A stretch of DNA of 64,000 nt from an uncultured Lachnospiraceae bacterium (GCA_910586355.1 CAJUHJ010000005.1:1-64000), one strand, 5' to 3'. Positions 26,818 through 36,307 are shown, counted from the first letter of the stretch. Numbers and translations are program-made. The notes: generated by a model not told the origin, from the letters alone.

Positions 26818-28053
26818 TTACTCCTTATATTTTGCCAGAAGAATACTTGCATTGTGCCCGCCGAATCCTAAAGAATTGCTGAGCGCATAGTCAAACTCAC
26901 CTTCTACCGGCTCTTTACAATAATCTAAATCCATTTCATCGTCCGGCGTCGTATATCCTACCGTCCGATGCAAAAATCCTTCCTGAATTTCTTTCACGCA
27001 GGCTACAAATTCAATTGCTCCGGCTGCTCCCAGCAAATGTCCAACCATAGATTTTGTGGAATTGATTTTTAAATTTTGTGCATGCGCCCCAAACGCTAAT
27101 TTGATTGCTCTTGTCTCAAACAAATCATTGTGATGCGTTCCGGTTCCATGTGCATTGATATAGAAAATATCTTCTGGTTTTTTTCCCGCGTCAGAAATCG
27201 CATTTGTCATAGCTCTTGCAGCTCCGGCTCCGGTTTCTTCCGGGGATGTAATATGATACGCATCTGAAGAACATCCGTATCCGATGACTTCGGCATAAAT
27301 GTCCGCTCCTCGTTTCTTCGCATGTTCCAGTTCTTCTAAAACCACAACAGCCGCGCCTTCTCCCATAACAAAACCGCTCCGGTTTTTATCAAACGGAAGG
27401 GAACACGCCGCCGGATCGTCTACGGTGGACAATGCCGTCAACGCGGTAAATCCCGATACTCCTAATGGTGTTATGCTGCTCTCACATCCGCCCGACACCA
27501 TGACGTCTGCATCACCGTACTGAATAGCACGAAACGCCTCGCCGATTGTATTTGTCCCCGTCGCACAGGCCGTTACAGAATTGATACTTTTTCCTTTCAA
27601 CCCAAACTGAATCGACACATTGCCCGCAGCCATATTTCCGATCATCATCGGCACAAACAGCGGATGAATCCGGTTCGGCCCTTTTTGTAACAGCTTTTCA
27701 TGCTCACGCTCCATTGCCTGAAGGCTTCCGATTCCAGAACCAATTGCCGTACCCACAAGATATGGATCTTCACTGTCCATGTCAATTCCGGAATCTTCGA
27801 TTGCTTCTTTTGCTGCGGCAACTGCATACTGCGAAAATAATTCCATACGCTTTGCCGCTTTTATATCCATATAATTTTTGGCTTCAAATCCTTTTACTTC
27901 TGCTGCAATATGGCATTTATATTCGGATGCATCAAACTTCGTTATCGGCGCAAATCCGATTTTTTCCTCTCGAACGGACTGCCAGAATTCCTTTACATTC
28001 AGTCCAATCGGAGTAACCGCCCCCATCCCTGTTACGACAACTCTTCTGCTCAT
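26818..28053 (-). CDS. fabF: 3-oxoacyl-ACP synthase II
   Basis: 411 residues. Elongating condensing enzyme with the Cys-His-His triad: C163 (TACATGTN), H302 (NAHGTGTHHND) and H339 (KSMVGHLLGAAG). The family's usual NAHGTSTPLND reads GTGTHHND here, a small departure beside the active-site His. Operon position between fabG and fabZ. Confidence 0.95.
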   Translation of the reverse strand: MSRRVVVTGMGAVTPIGLNVKEFWQSVREEKIGFAPITKFDASEYKCHIAAEVKGFEAKNYMDIKAAKRMELFSQYAVAAAKEAIEDSGIDMDSEDPYLVGTAIGSGIGSLQAMEREHEKLLQKGPNRIHPLFVPMMIGNMAAGNVSIQFGLKGKSINSVTACATGTNTIGEAFRAIQYGDADVMVSGGCESSITPLGVSGFTALTALSTVDDPAACSLPFDKNRSGFVMGEGAAVVVLEELEHAKKRGADIYAEVIGYGCSSDAYHITSPEETGAGAARAMTNAISDAGKKPEDIFYINAHGTGTHHNDLFETRAIKLAFGAHAQNLKINSTKSMVGHLLGAAGAIEFVACVKEIQEGFLHRTVGYTTPDDEMDLDYCKEPVEGEFDYALSNSLGFGGHNASILLAKYKE

Positions 28054-28081
28054 AATGTCCTCCTACTATTTTGCTGCGGTA

Positions 28082-28822
28082 TTAAATTGACATCCCGCCG
28101 TCTACTGCAAATACCTGTCCCGTAATATAATCTGATTTTGAAGAAGCCAAAAACACAGCCATATCTGCAATATCTTTCGGCGTTCCGATTCGTTTAAATG
28201 GAATAGATTCCATCATGTTTTGTTTTGCTTCCTCTGGCATTGCGTCCGTCATGTCCGTAGCGATAAATCCAGGTGCAATTGCATTGACATGAATTCCTCT
28301 TGACGCAAGCTCTCTTGCCGTACTTTTGGTAAGGCCGATAATTCCGGCTTTGCTGGCCGAATAATTTGCCTGCCCCATATTTCCCAAAATTCCGGAAACA
28401 GAAGAAATGTTGATAATTTTACCGCTTCTTTGTTTTAAAAAATAGCGGGATGCGTGGCGAATCGTATTGAACGTCCCCTTTAAATTCGTATCAAGGACAA
28501 GGTCAAAATCCTCTTCTGACATTTTCATTAAAAGACCGTCTCTTGTAATTCCCGCATTATTTACAAGAATATCAATACGTTTATATTTTTTTACGATTTC
28601 CTGAATCATTTCCCCACAGGCAGTAAAGTCTGACACACTGCATGGACAAAGTTCTGCTTTTCCATTTGCCGCCGTGATTTCAGCTGCAGTTTCTTTCGCC
28701 TTTTCTTTTGAACCATGATAATTTATCATCACAACCGCGCCTTCTGCGGCAAGCGATTTAGCAATCTCAGCGCCAATTCCGCGGCTTGCTCCTGTCACCA
28801 ATGCAATTTTACCTGTCAACAT
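28082..28822 (-). CDS. fabG: 3-oxoacyl-ACP reductase
   Basis: 246 residues, short-chain dehydrogenase with GASRGIG cofactor motif (11-17), NNAG (88-91) and the catalytic S141, Y154, K158. NADPH-dependent reduction of 3-ketoacyl-ACP. Its start overlaps the fabD stop by 14 bases. Confidence 0.95.
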   Translation of the reverse strand: MLTGKIALVTGASRGIGAEIAKSLAAEGAVVMINYHGSKEKAKETAAEITAANGKAELCPCSVSDFTACGEMIQEIVKKYKRIDILVNNAGITRDGLLMKMSEEDFDLVLDTNLKGTFNTIRHASRYFLKQRSGKIINISSVSGILGNMGQANYSASKAGIIGLTKSTARELASRGIHVNAIAPGFIATDMTDAMPEEAKQNMMESIPFKRIGTPKDIADMAVFLASSKSDYITGQVFAVDGGMSI

Positions 28823-29723
28823 ATTTTATAAAATCCTCCATCTTGTCGATGTTATATACTGTCACGTCCCTGTTTATCTTGCGCATAAATCCCGTCAGTG
28901 TTTTTCCCGGCCCGATTTCTACAAACGTATCCGCCCCATCTTTCAGCAACCGCTCAATCGTCTGCTGCCAGCGCACGCTTGACGACACCTGTTGTTTCAA
29001 AAGCGGTTTTACCATAGAAGCGTCCGTTACATAATCCGCTGTTACGTTGGACAGATATGGAATAAATTGTTCTTCAAGCGTTACGTCTTCTAATACTTCT
29101 GCAAGCTGTTCTCCGGCAGAAATCAGCATAGGTGAATGAAACGGCCCGCTTACCTTAAGCGGCACAATTCTTTTTGCACCCGCTTCTTTTAAAGCTTCCC
29201 CTGCCGTATCTACCGCCGTTTTTTCTCCGGTAATCACAATCTGTCCCGGACAGTTATAGTTTGCAATTGATACAATGCCTTCCGTCTGGGCGCAGATTTT
29301 TTCGATTACGTCTGCATCCAAACCTAATACAGCGCTCATTGCTCCGCCTGTTGGCACGGCGTTTTGCATAAAAATTCCTCTTTGGCGAACCACCGAAAAT
29401 GCGTCTTTCATACTCATCACGCCAGAAGCAATTAACGCCCCATACTCGCCAAGGCTAAGGCCTGCCGTAACATCCGGCGTTATCCCTTTTTCATTTACTG
29501 CCGCCAAAATTGCAGCTTCTGTGGCAAGCATTGCGATTTGTGTATATTCCGTAATATGAATCTGCTCATTTTCCTCAAAACACAGTTTCGTTAAGTCAAG
29601 CCCGCTAACCGCTCCTGCCAGTTCAAACACTTTCTTACATACTGGAAATGTATCATAAAACTCTTTCCCCATTCCCACATACTGAGAACCCTGTCCGGGG
29701 AACATAAATACCAGCTTACCCAT
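28809..29723 (-). CDS. fabD: Malonyl-CoA:ACP transacylase
   Basis: 304 residues from the ATG at 29723, preceded by AGAGGAAA; a start 27 bases upstream lacks a ribosome site. GQGSQ motif near the N-terminus, catalytic S90 in GLSLGEY and H196 in GPFHSPM. Supplies malonyl-ACP to the elongation cycle. Confidence 0.95.
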   Translation of the reverse strand: MGKLVFMFPGQGSQYVGMGKEFYDTFPVCKKVFELAGAVSGLDLTKLCFEENEQIHITEYTQIAMLATEAAILAAVNEKGITPDVTAGLSLGEYGALIASGVMSMKDAFSVVRQRGIFMQNAVPTGGAMSAVLGLDADVIEKICAQTEGIVSIANYNCPGQIVITGEKTAVDTAGEALKEAGAKRIVPLKVSGPFHSPMLISAGEQLAEVLEDVTLEEQFIPYLSNVTADYVTDASMVKPLLKQQVSSSVRWQQTIERLLKDGADTFVEIGPGKTLTGFMRKINRDVTVYNIDKMEDFIKYVDR

Positions 29724-29739
29724 ATGATTTCCTCTTTCT

Positions 29740-30672
29740 TTATTTTCCAAAAAGCAATTTTTCTGCTTCGTCCATGATTTCTTCTATTATTTCTTTACAG
29801 GTCTGCTCTTTTCCAATCAACCCTGCAATCTGTCCCGCCATCAGGCTACCGTCCACAACATCGCCGTCCATAACCGCTTTTCGCAAAGAGCCTAACGTCA
29901 GCATTTCCAACTCTTCCAGTCCGACGCCTTCTGATTCCATTTTCAGATATTCCCTTGTCATTTTATTGCGGAGCACGCGAATCGGGTGTCCTGTACTGCG
30001 CCCCGTCACCTCGGAATCAATGTCTTTTGCTTTTATTACACGATCTTTATAATTTTTATGTACAATAGATTCTTTTGCAACAATAAAACGCGTACCCATT
30101 TGTACCGCCTTTGCTCCAAGCATCATAGCTGCTGCAAATCCTCTTCCATCTCCAATTCCTCCGGCGGCAATGACTGGAATCTTTACCGCATCTACTACCT
30201 GCGGCACCAGTGTCATTGTCGTAGCGGAACCGATATGCCCTCCAGACTCTGTTCCTTCTGCTACAACCGCGTCTGCGCCTGCTTTTTCCATCATCCGCGC
30301 CATTGCAACGCTTGCCACAACGGGAATAACCTTAATCCCTGCATTTTTCCACAGTTCCATAAACTTTGCCGGATTTCCCGCGCCGGTCGTAACCACTTTT
30401 ACGCCTTCTTCTGCGACAACCTGCGCTACTTCCGGCGCGTTTGGATTCATCAGCATAACGTTTACGCCAAAAGGCTTATCTGTAAATTCCCTCGTCTTTT
30501 GAATCTGCTCCCTTACCACCTCTGGCGGCGCGCTGGCTGCGCCAATAATTCCAAGCCCTCCGGCATTCGATACCGCAGCGGCCAGATGATATTCTGCCAC
30601 CCATGCCATGCCTCCCTGAATCACCGGGTACTCAATTCCAAGCAGCTTCGTAATATCCGTCTTAATTCCCAT
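29740..30672 (-). CDS. fabK: FMN-dependent enoyl-ACP reductase II
   Basis: 310 residues, TIM-barrel of the nitronate monooxygenase/FabK group: PVIQGGMAWVAE at the start, EGTESGGHIG and IAAGGIGDGRG in the FMN-binding region. It completes each elongation round. No fabI is in the operon, so FabK is the likely sole enoyl reductase here, which in other species confers natural triclosan resistance (family knowledge). Confidence 0.93.
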   Translation of the reverse strand: MGIKTDITKLLGIEYPVIQGGMAWVAEYHLAAAVSNAGGLGIIGAASAPPEVVREQIQKTREFTDKPFGVNVMLMNPNAPEVAQVVAEEGVKVVTTGAGNPAKFMELWKNAGIKVIPVVASVAMARMMEKAGADAVVAEGTESGGHIGSATTMTLVPQVVDAVKIPVIAAGGIGDGRGFAAAMMLGAKAVQMGTRFIVAKESIVHKNYKDRVIKAKDIDSEVTGRSTGHPIRVLRNKMTREYLKMESEGVGLEELEMLTLGSLRKAVMDGDVVDGSLMAGQIAGLIGKEQTCKEIIEEIMDEAEKLLFGK

Positions 30673-30674
30673 AA

Positions 30675-30908
30675 TTATTCTTCCACGCCTTTTTCTTTCA
30701 AATATTCCATAACGTCATTTACCGTTGCGATTTTCTCTAAATCTTCTGACGGAATTTCTACGCCGTATTCTTCCTCTAAGCTCATTACAAGTTCAAATAA
30801 ATCTAAAGAATCTGCCCCTAAATCATCTTTGAAGTTACTCTCTGCATTGATTTCCGCTTCATTGATACTCAACTGCTCTGCTATCATACTTTTTAACTTT
30901 TCTAACAT
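30675..30908 (-). CDS. acpP: Acyl carrier protein
   Basis: 77 residues, acidic, with the phosphopantetheine attachment serine in GADSLDLFELVM. First gene of the fatty acid operon; starts about 85 bases after the predicted transcription start and two bases before fabK. Confidence 0.96.
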   Translation of the reverse strand: MLEKLKSMIAEQLSINEAEINAESNFKDDLGADSLDLFELVMSLEEEYGVEIPSEDLEKIATVNDVMEYLKEKGVEE

Positions 30909-30955
30909 TGTAATCTCTCCTTTAATTTGACAAAATCTGATATAGTTTTATTTAG

Positions 30956-30984
30956 TTTGACAATCAAATATTTTGACTGTCAAA
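30956..30984 (-). promoter_or_regulatory. Pair of FabT-like operators upstream of acpP
   Basis: Two inverted repeats with the same outer pattern: TTTGACAATCAAA (30956-30968) and TTTGACTGTCAAA (30972-30984), centres 16 bases apart, within the first ~40 transcribed bases. The TTTGA-N3-TCAAA form matches the core of known FabT sites of streptococci. The likely binder is the MarR protein encoded at the end of the same operon. Confidence 0.72.
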
Positions 30985-30999
30985 CTATTTTATGGGCAA

Positions 31000-31028
31000 A
31001 GTATAGTATAACTGGAAACTTTTGTCAA
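31000..31028 (-). promoter_or_regulatory. Promoter of the fatty acid operon
   Basis: Minus strand TTGACA, exactly 17 bases, TATACT. Transcription would begin near 30993, placing both FabT-like operators just downstream, where a bound repressor would block initiation or clearance. Confidence 0.85.
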
Positions 31029-31072
31029 GAAGAAATATTAGTATATTTTATGTGCAGCGTTTCTGCCATAAA

Positions 31073-31101
31073 TTGATTTTTAGAAAAAAGTAAGGTAGTA
31101 T
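31073..31101 (+). promoter_or_regulatory. Promoter of the OmpR-type two-component genes
   Basis: TTGATT, 17 bases, TAGTAT, divergent from the acpP promoter. Confidence 0.5.
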
Positions 31102-31132
31102 ATAAGAATAGAAGAATAGTCAGGAGAATCCT

Positions 31133-31840
31133 ATGAACACGATTTTACTTTTGGAAGACGAGGCCGGCTTGCGCCGCGGCATTTGTTTTAAATTAGAAAA
31201 AGAAGGCTGTCATGTGATAGCATGTGACACCGTTAAGGAAGGTAAACTGTTATTTGAGGCGCACGATGTAAAGCTCGTTTTATGTGACATTACATTAAAG
31301 GACGGAAATGGACTGGACTTTTTAACATATCTGCGCAAAGACTTACAAAGCGCTGTGCAATTTATTTTCCTTACTGCCATGGATACAGAAATCGACATTG
31401 TCATGGGCTATGAAACGGGAGCTGACGATTATATTACAAAGCCTTTCAGCCTTGCTGTCCTGATGTCAAAAATCAATGTTTTCTTTCGGCGGATGGAACT
31501 CACCTCCAAAAACAGTGAATCTTTAGACAATCCTGTGATTACTTCCGGAAGACTGGCTTATTATCCAAATGATATGCATCTGTTTATAGATGATGCACCG
31601 GTAGAACTGACGAAAAATGAATGTCGCCTTCTGCAGCTCTTTTTGAACCATCCCAGGCAAATCTTATCCAAAACACAAATTCTAGAGCAAATGTTTGATA
31701 TTGATGGAAAATTTGTAGATGATAATACAGTCGCCGTCAATATCCGGCGGCTGCGTATGAAAATTAAGGACAATGACGATACGCGGATAATAAAAAATAT
31801 CCGGGGAATGGGGTATATATGGGACTGCGATGTAAAGTAA
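31133..31840 (+). CDS. OmpR-family response regulator
   Basis: 235 residues. Receiver domain with phosphoacceptor D52 and conserved K in DDYITKPFS; C-terminal winged helix (about 140-232). Overlaps the kinase start by 22 bases and lies upstream of a MacB/FtsX-type exporter, a layout typical of BceRS/VraRS-like antimicrobial-peptide detoxification modules in Firmicutes. Confidence 0.92.
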   Translation: MNTILLLEDEAGLRRGICFKLEKEGCHVIACDTVKEGKLLFEAHDVKLVLCDITLKDGNGLDFLTYLRKDLQSAVQFIFLTAMDTEIDIVMGYETGADDYITKPFSLAVLMSKINVFFRRMELTSKNSESLDNPVITSGRLAYYPNDMHLFIDDAPVELTKNECRLLQLFLNHPRQILSKTQILEQMFDIDGKFVDDNTVAVNIRRLRMKIKDNDDTRIIKNIRGMGYIWDCDVK

Positions 31841-33057
31841 CAATATTAAATTTTCTTATTTTTTTTGGAATCACTTTGATTGCCGCCACTTTGTCAGCCG
31901 ATATTTGGATTTTATCTGAACTAAAAACAAGTTATGCAAATACAGAGCTTATCATCTCCGGTATTGCCGGAAACGGCGAATCCGGCGACATGCTCTTACA
32001 ATGGCAAAAGGAATTACCAAGTCAGTCGTGGCTGTTATCAGGAGAACAGAATATGGCGTCCCACGGCTATGATACTCAAACGAAAACTGTCTGGGATAAA
32101 ACTTATGATTCGGTAAAATATAAAATCCTTTTGTTTTCTGCGGCAATTGATATAATACTTCTTATTCCGCTATACCTGCTGTATCACCTGATTCAAAAAC
32201 AAATTTCTCTTCAATCGGCAGAATTAGAAAAAACGCTTCAGCAGATTCAAAATACGGATTCTGTAAAACCAGTATTTTCTTCTGGCCTATTAGATGAAAA
32301 ACTCAAGGATAGAATCTCTTCTTTATGGGAACAAATCCAAACAGACCATAATCACTTAAACCAGGAAAAAGAAGAGACGAAAGCTCTTGTCACCGATATT
32401 TCCCATCAACTAAAAACTCCTGTCGCCGTCTTAAAGACTACGATTGAACTATTAAACACAGAAAAAATGACGGATTCCGAACAGCAGGAATTTTTGAGTC
32501 ATTGTCTGTCTCAAGTAGAGGGGCTTGAAAATCTGACAAAAGCGCTTGTAAATGTCTCCCGGTTAGAAAAAGGAATGGTTCAGCTTTCTATTAAACCGTC
32601 TGCTGTCGACGAAACGATTCTTACAGCTGTAAACAGGATTTATGAAAAAGCCTCCAAAAAATGTATCTCCATCGAACTATCGAAAAACCTGCCTTTGGAT
32701 AAAATCATAATACCGCACGATAAAAAATGGACCGCCGAAGTCTTTATTAATCTCCTCGACAACGCTATAAAGTACAGCGAAAGAGGTTCCCATATTCAAA
32801 TTAGCATTGAACCGCTGACTACTTATATCCGAATTAATTTTCAAGATGAAGGAATCGGTATTCCCAAATCAGAATATCATAAAATTTTCCAACGTTTTTA
32901 CCGTTCGGATTCTGTGAAAACGATAGAAGGTTCCGGCGTCGGCCTTTACCTTTCCAGAAAAATTATTGAAAGACAAAACGGCACGATCTATGTTCGCTCC
33001 AGAACAGACGGCAAATGCGGAAGTATTTTTTCCATTCAATTTCCAATGTCACTTTAA
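31819..33057 (+). CDS. Sensor histidine kinase partnered with the OmpR-type regulator
   Basis: 412 residues. TM1 at about 9-32, a ~70-residue external loop, TM2 at about 103-125, then HisKA with H196 (DISHQLKTP), the N box NLLDNAIKY, and G boxes DEGIGIP and GSGVGLYL. Probably activates the adjacent regulator when antimicrobial or envelope stress is sensed, perhaps through the transporter as in Bce systems. The longer external loop argues against a strict BceS-type intramembrane sensor. Confidence 0.92.
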   Translation: MGLRCKVTILNFLIFFGITLIAATLSADIWILSELKTSYANTELIISGIAGNGESGDMLLQWQKELPSQSWLLSGEQNMASHGYDTQTKTVWDKTYDSVKYKILLFSAAIDIILLIPLYLLYHLIQKQISLQSAELEKTLQQIQNTDSVKPVFSSGLLDEKLKDRISSLWEQIQTDHNHLNQEKEETKALVTDISHQLKTPVAVLKTTIELLNTEKMTDSEQQEFLSHCLSQVEGLENLTKALVNVSRLEKGMVQLSIKPSAVDETILTAVNRIYEKASKKCISIELSKNLPLDKIIIPHDKKWTAEVFINLLDNAIKYSERGSHIQISIEPLTTYIRINFQDEGIGIPKSEYHKIFQRFYRSDSVKTIEGSGVGLYLSRKIIERQNGTIYVRSRTDGKCGSIFSIQFPMSL

Positions 33058-33064
33058 ACCTAAA

Positions 33065-33092
33065 AGTCTTACAAAAATGTAAGGCTTTTTTC
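33065..33092 (+). terminator. Terminator between the two-component genes and the ABC genes
   Basis: Stem AGTCTTAC / GTAAGGCT (one G-U pair) with six-base loop and a T6 run. The exporter therefore has its own promoter. Confidence 0.8.
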
Positions 33093-33100
33093 TTGTTTTT

Positions 33101-33140
33101 GTAAGTAAACGGTAAGAAACGCGCTTTATACTGATACTAT
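33101..33140 (+). promoter_or_regulatory. Putative regulator-activated promoter of the exporter
   Basis: Direct repeat GTAAG at 33101 and 33112 (period 11, about one helical turn) directly precedes a -10-like TATACT (33127-33132) with no good -35. That is the layout of OmpR-type activator sites. Confidence 0.5.
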
Positions 33141-33165
33141 CAAATGAAACATGGGAGGATACATC

Positions 33166-33870
33166 ATGCAAATATTATTACAGACCAAGGATCTATGCAA
33201 ATATTATGGTAAAAACGAGAATAGAGTGAATGCTGTCAATCACACAAATCTCTCAATTCAAAAAAGTGAATTTGCCGCTATTGTCGGAAAATCCGGTTCT
33301 GGTAAATCTACGCTTCTCCATCTGCTCGGCGGACTTGACTATCCCGACAGCGGCGAAGTCATCATTGGCGGCAAATCCATTTTTTCCTTGAAAGACGACG
33401 ATTTATCTGCGTTTCGCAGACGAAAAATTGGCTTTATTTTTCAGGCTTACAATCTGATTTCTTCTATTAATGTCTGGGAGAACATTATTCTTCCAATCGG
33501 ATTGGACAACCGGAAACCCGATATTTCTTATATTAAAGATATTATCCATGTGCTTGGGTTAGATGAAAAAAAAGACAATATGCCAAACACGCTGTCCGGC
33601 GGACAGCAGCAAAGAGTCGCTATTGCCAGAGCGCTTGCCTCAAAACCGGACATCATACTGGCAGATGAACCGACGGGAAATTTAGACAGCAAGACCAGCT
33701 TAGAAGTAATGAGCCTGTTAAAATTATCTGTGAAAAAATACGGCCAGACGCTTCTAATGATTACCCACGATGAAGAATTAGCACAAATGGCTGACCGTAT
33801 CTTAATGATTGAAGACGGCGTTCTTATGGAAAAAAGCGCAGTTTCCAGAAATGAAAAGGTGGTGTCTTAA
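33166..33870 (+). CDS. ABC transporter ATP-binding protein (MacB/LolD type)
   Basis: 234 residues from the ATG at 33166, preceded by GGGAGG. Walker A GKSGSGKST, Q loop in FQAYNLI, signature LSGGQQQR, Walker B ILADEPTG, and the H loop ITHDEE. Works with the FtsX-type permease that follows directly; such pairs move or dislodge peptides and lipids rather than import nutrients. Confidence 0.95.
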   Translation: MQILLQTKDLCKYYGKNENRVNAVNHTNLSIQKSEFAAIVGKSGSGKSTLLHLLGGLDYPDSGEVIIGGKSIFSLKDDDLSAFRRRKIGFIFQAYNLISSINVWENIILPIGLDNRKPDISYIKDIIHVLGLDEKKDNMPNTLSGGQQQRVAIARALASKPDIILADEPTGNLDSKTSLEVMSLLKLSVKKYGQTLLMITHDEELAQMADRILMIEDGVLMEKSAVSRNEKVVS

Positions 33871-36267
33871 ATGAAAACAACGACAAAACTTGCCCTATGC
33901 AGCCTAAAATCTGAAAAAACCAGAAGTATTTTGAGCGCAATTGCCATTTTTTTAAGCACAGTACTGATTACAATTATTGCATTTGGCTGCAATTCCATTA
34001 TACAGCAGCAAAAAAATAACGCTGCGGAAAACTATGGCGAACATTATGGCATGTTCAATATGCCCACTCCAGAACAAATTGAATCTATTAAGATTCATGC
34101 ACAATTTTACAACCTTGGCGCAGAAATCTATGCTGCAGAAGGCATTTTCAAAGGATACAACATCAATTTATTTGAAATGGATTCCGCTATACGCACGCTT
34201 GCACATTTTAAACTGGAATCCGGAAACTATCCCGAAAAAGAAAATGAATTAATTGCACAAAAGGAATTTTTTGCTCTTTGGGGTTTAAAAAACCCTAAAA
34301 TCGGGGATCGCGTAACCTTATCTATCCGCATAAACGGAACTGGAGAAATCATCAAGAAGGATTTTATTATCAGTGGTTTTACGGTTTCTTCCGAAGCAAA
34401 TAACCTTGCCAAACGATACAGCGCTTATGTATCACAGAAATTCATTCAAGAAAACATTCCAAATCCAAAAGAGCGAAGCGTCTATTTAGCTTTTAAAGTC
34501 CGGAATGATGAAAATCTGACTTCCAGTCAGATGAAAGAAAAAATACTGTCACTTGCAAAAGAACTAGAACTAAAAGAATCACAGGTGAATGTCAACAGCA
34601 ATTACCTGGCTTTTGCATTAGAACCTGACATGGGAGTTGTCGCTTCCGGCATCTGTATCATCCTCATTATAATAATGATATCGGCATTGGTTATATACAA
34701 TATTTTTCATGTAGCGATTATACAAAAGATTAGAGAATACGGCCGTTTAAAAGCGCTTGGCGCCAGCAAAAGACAATTAAAAAAGATGATTCGCATGGAA
34801 GGAATCGTTTTGTCTTTTGCCACAATTCCAGCCGGAATTTTATTTGGATGCCTGATTTTAAAATTTGTTTTTTATTATTTAAACAAAGAATTTATTCCCG
34901 TTTTCTCACTTCCCCTTGCCGCCCTGGTTGTTTTATTGGCGCTTTGCACTGTTTTTATTTCTTTGAAAAAACCTATAAAAATGGCGTCGAAAACATCGCC
35001 AATTGAAGCAATCCGCTATGAAGCCGGAGGCAAAGAACACTTCCGTAAGGGTAAAGAACAAATCAATATCTTTAAACTGACCATGTCAAATCTTGCACTG
35101 CACAAAAAACGGACGGCAATGACCATTCTCACTATGGGGCTTTCCTGTATTTTATTTGTGGTAATTGCCAATGTCGTTGGCAATATGGACGCAAAGCAGC
35201 AAGTGCGTAATGATATTGAATTTGGAAAATTCCGTATGGAATTAGACTATACGTTACACGATACTACTTATCCCCAAAACAATCTGAATGAAGTTCAAAA
35301 GCTGAAACTTATGGATAACACATTGATTGAGAAAATAAAAGCCATTCCAGGCGTCACCGAGGTCCGGACACGGAAACTGATGGAGGTATATGCTAAAAAT
35401 CAAAATACGGGCAAAGAGTCTTATGTTACTGTTACGATTCTAAATGAAGAAGATTTTGAATGGCTTGTAAATGAAGCAGCTCGCGGGACCGTTGATTATC
35501 AAAATACAGCAAAGAAAGACGGCATTATTTACATGTGGGATCATTTTATGGATGATGAATACCAGATTGGCGATACCTTTCAATGTGAAATCTTAGACGG
35601 CGACAAACGTATTCCATTTTCTGCGCCCATCTTAGGAAGCTGCAGTCACTCAAACGACGGTGAAATGGCAATCACAGAAACTACCTTCCAAAAACTTGGC
35701 ATTATGGAAGATATGACAAACATTTTGTTTATCGATTGCAAAAGCGATGCACAAGCATCCGTTAGGAGCGAGTTAGAAACACTTATATCCTCTACGGAGT
35801 ATCTTTCTATGAGCTGTTTTGAAGATCATCTAAAGCTGACAAACCTCTCTATTCAATTTACAAGAAGCGCATGTTATACATTTCTCATTATTTTATCTAT
35901 AATTGGATTTATGAATATGGCAAACACTATGATTACTAATATTATTACACGCAAAAGAGAATTTGGCATTATGCAGGCAATTGGAATGAGCAACCGGCAG
36001 TTAAATCAGATGCTTCAGTTTGAAGGTCTTATATTTACCAGCGGAACACTTTTGCTTTCCTTAATACTTGGAAATATTCTTGGTTACTTTGCATTTCATA
36101 AATGCTTAGAAAATGGAATCATCGGCCTGTTTCAATATCACCTTCCAATTTTAGAACTTGCATTTCTAGTATTCGGAATCGTTCTGCTGCAAATGATCCT
36201 GGCGTACGTTTTAAGCCGCAATATAAAAAAAGAATCCCTTATCGAACGGATTCGCTGTGAAGAATAA
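33871..36267 (+). CDS. FtsX/MacB-type ABC transporter permease
   Basis: 798 residues. First membrane segment at about 20-42, a ~210-residue extracellular domain, an FtsX core with segments near 262-375, a second N-terminal-like segment near 418-440, another extracellular domain, and a second FtsX core (about 660-785). The duplicated FtsX arrangement is seen in antimicrobial-peptide or lipoprotein exporters. Coupled to the ATPase gene with no gap. Substrate unknown. Confidence 0.9.
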   Translation: MKTTTKLALCSLKSEKTRSILSAIAIFLSTVLITIIAFGCNSIIQQQKNNAAENYGEHYGMFNMPTPEQIESIKIHAQFYNLGAEIYAAEGIFKGYNINLFEMDSAIRTLAHFKLESGNYPEKENELIAQKEFFALWGLKNPKIGDRVTLSIRINGTGEIIKKDFIISGFTVSSEANNLAKRYSAYVSQKFIQENIPNPKERSVYLAFKVRNDENLTSSQMKEKILSLAKELELKESQVNVNSNYLAFALEPDMGVVASGICIILIIIMISALVIYNIFHVAIIQKIREYGRLKALGASKRQLKKMIRMEGIVLSFATIPAGILFGCLILKFVFYYLNKEFIPVFSLPLAALVVLLALCTVFISLKKPIKMASKTSPIEAIRYEAGGKEHFRKGKEQINIFKLTMSNLALHKKRTAMTILTMGLSCILFVVIANVVGNMDAKQQVRNDIEFGKFRMELDYTLHDTTYPQNNLNEVQKLKLMDNTLIEKIKAIPGVTEVRTRKLMEVYAKNQNTGKESYVTVTILNEEDFEWLVNEAARGTVDYQNTAKKDGIIYMWDHFMDDEYQIGDTFQCEILDGDKRIPFSAPILGSCSHSNDGEMAITETTFQKLGIMEDMTNILFIDCKSDAQASVRSELETLISSTEYLSMSCFEDHLKLTNLSIQFTRSACYTFLIILSIIGFMNMANTMITNIITRKREFGIMQAIGMSNRQLNQMLQFEGLIFTSGTLLLSLILGNILGYFAFHKCLENGIIGLFQYHLPILELAFLVFGIVLLQMILAYVLSRNIKKESLIERIRCEE

Positions 36268-36268
36268 A

Positions 36269-36307
36269 AAGATACCGCATATAACCGGCTGTTATATGCG
36301 GTATCTT
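36269..36307. terminator. Bidirectional terminator between exporter and chemoreceptor
   Basis: A 17-base perfect inverted repeat (AAGATACCGCATATAAC and its complement) with a five-base loop, between two convergent genes and flanked by A- and T-rich tracts. Confidence 0.87.

Noticed and set aside
26376..26852. Longer fabZ frame starting at 26852.
   Set aside because: The extra N-terminus overlaps fabF and lacks a ribosome site; the ATG at 26813 has AAGGAG and begins at the family's normal N-terminus.
29986..30930. 314-residue plus-strand ORF opposite fabK and acpP.
   Set aside because: It lies antisense to two certain genes; its Cys/His-rich composition is a codon-mirror artefact and it has no ribosome site.
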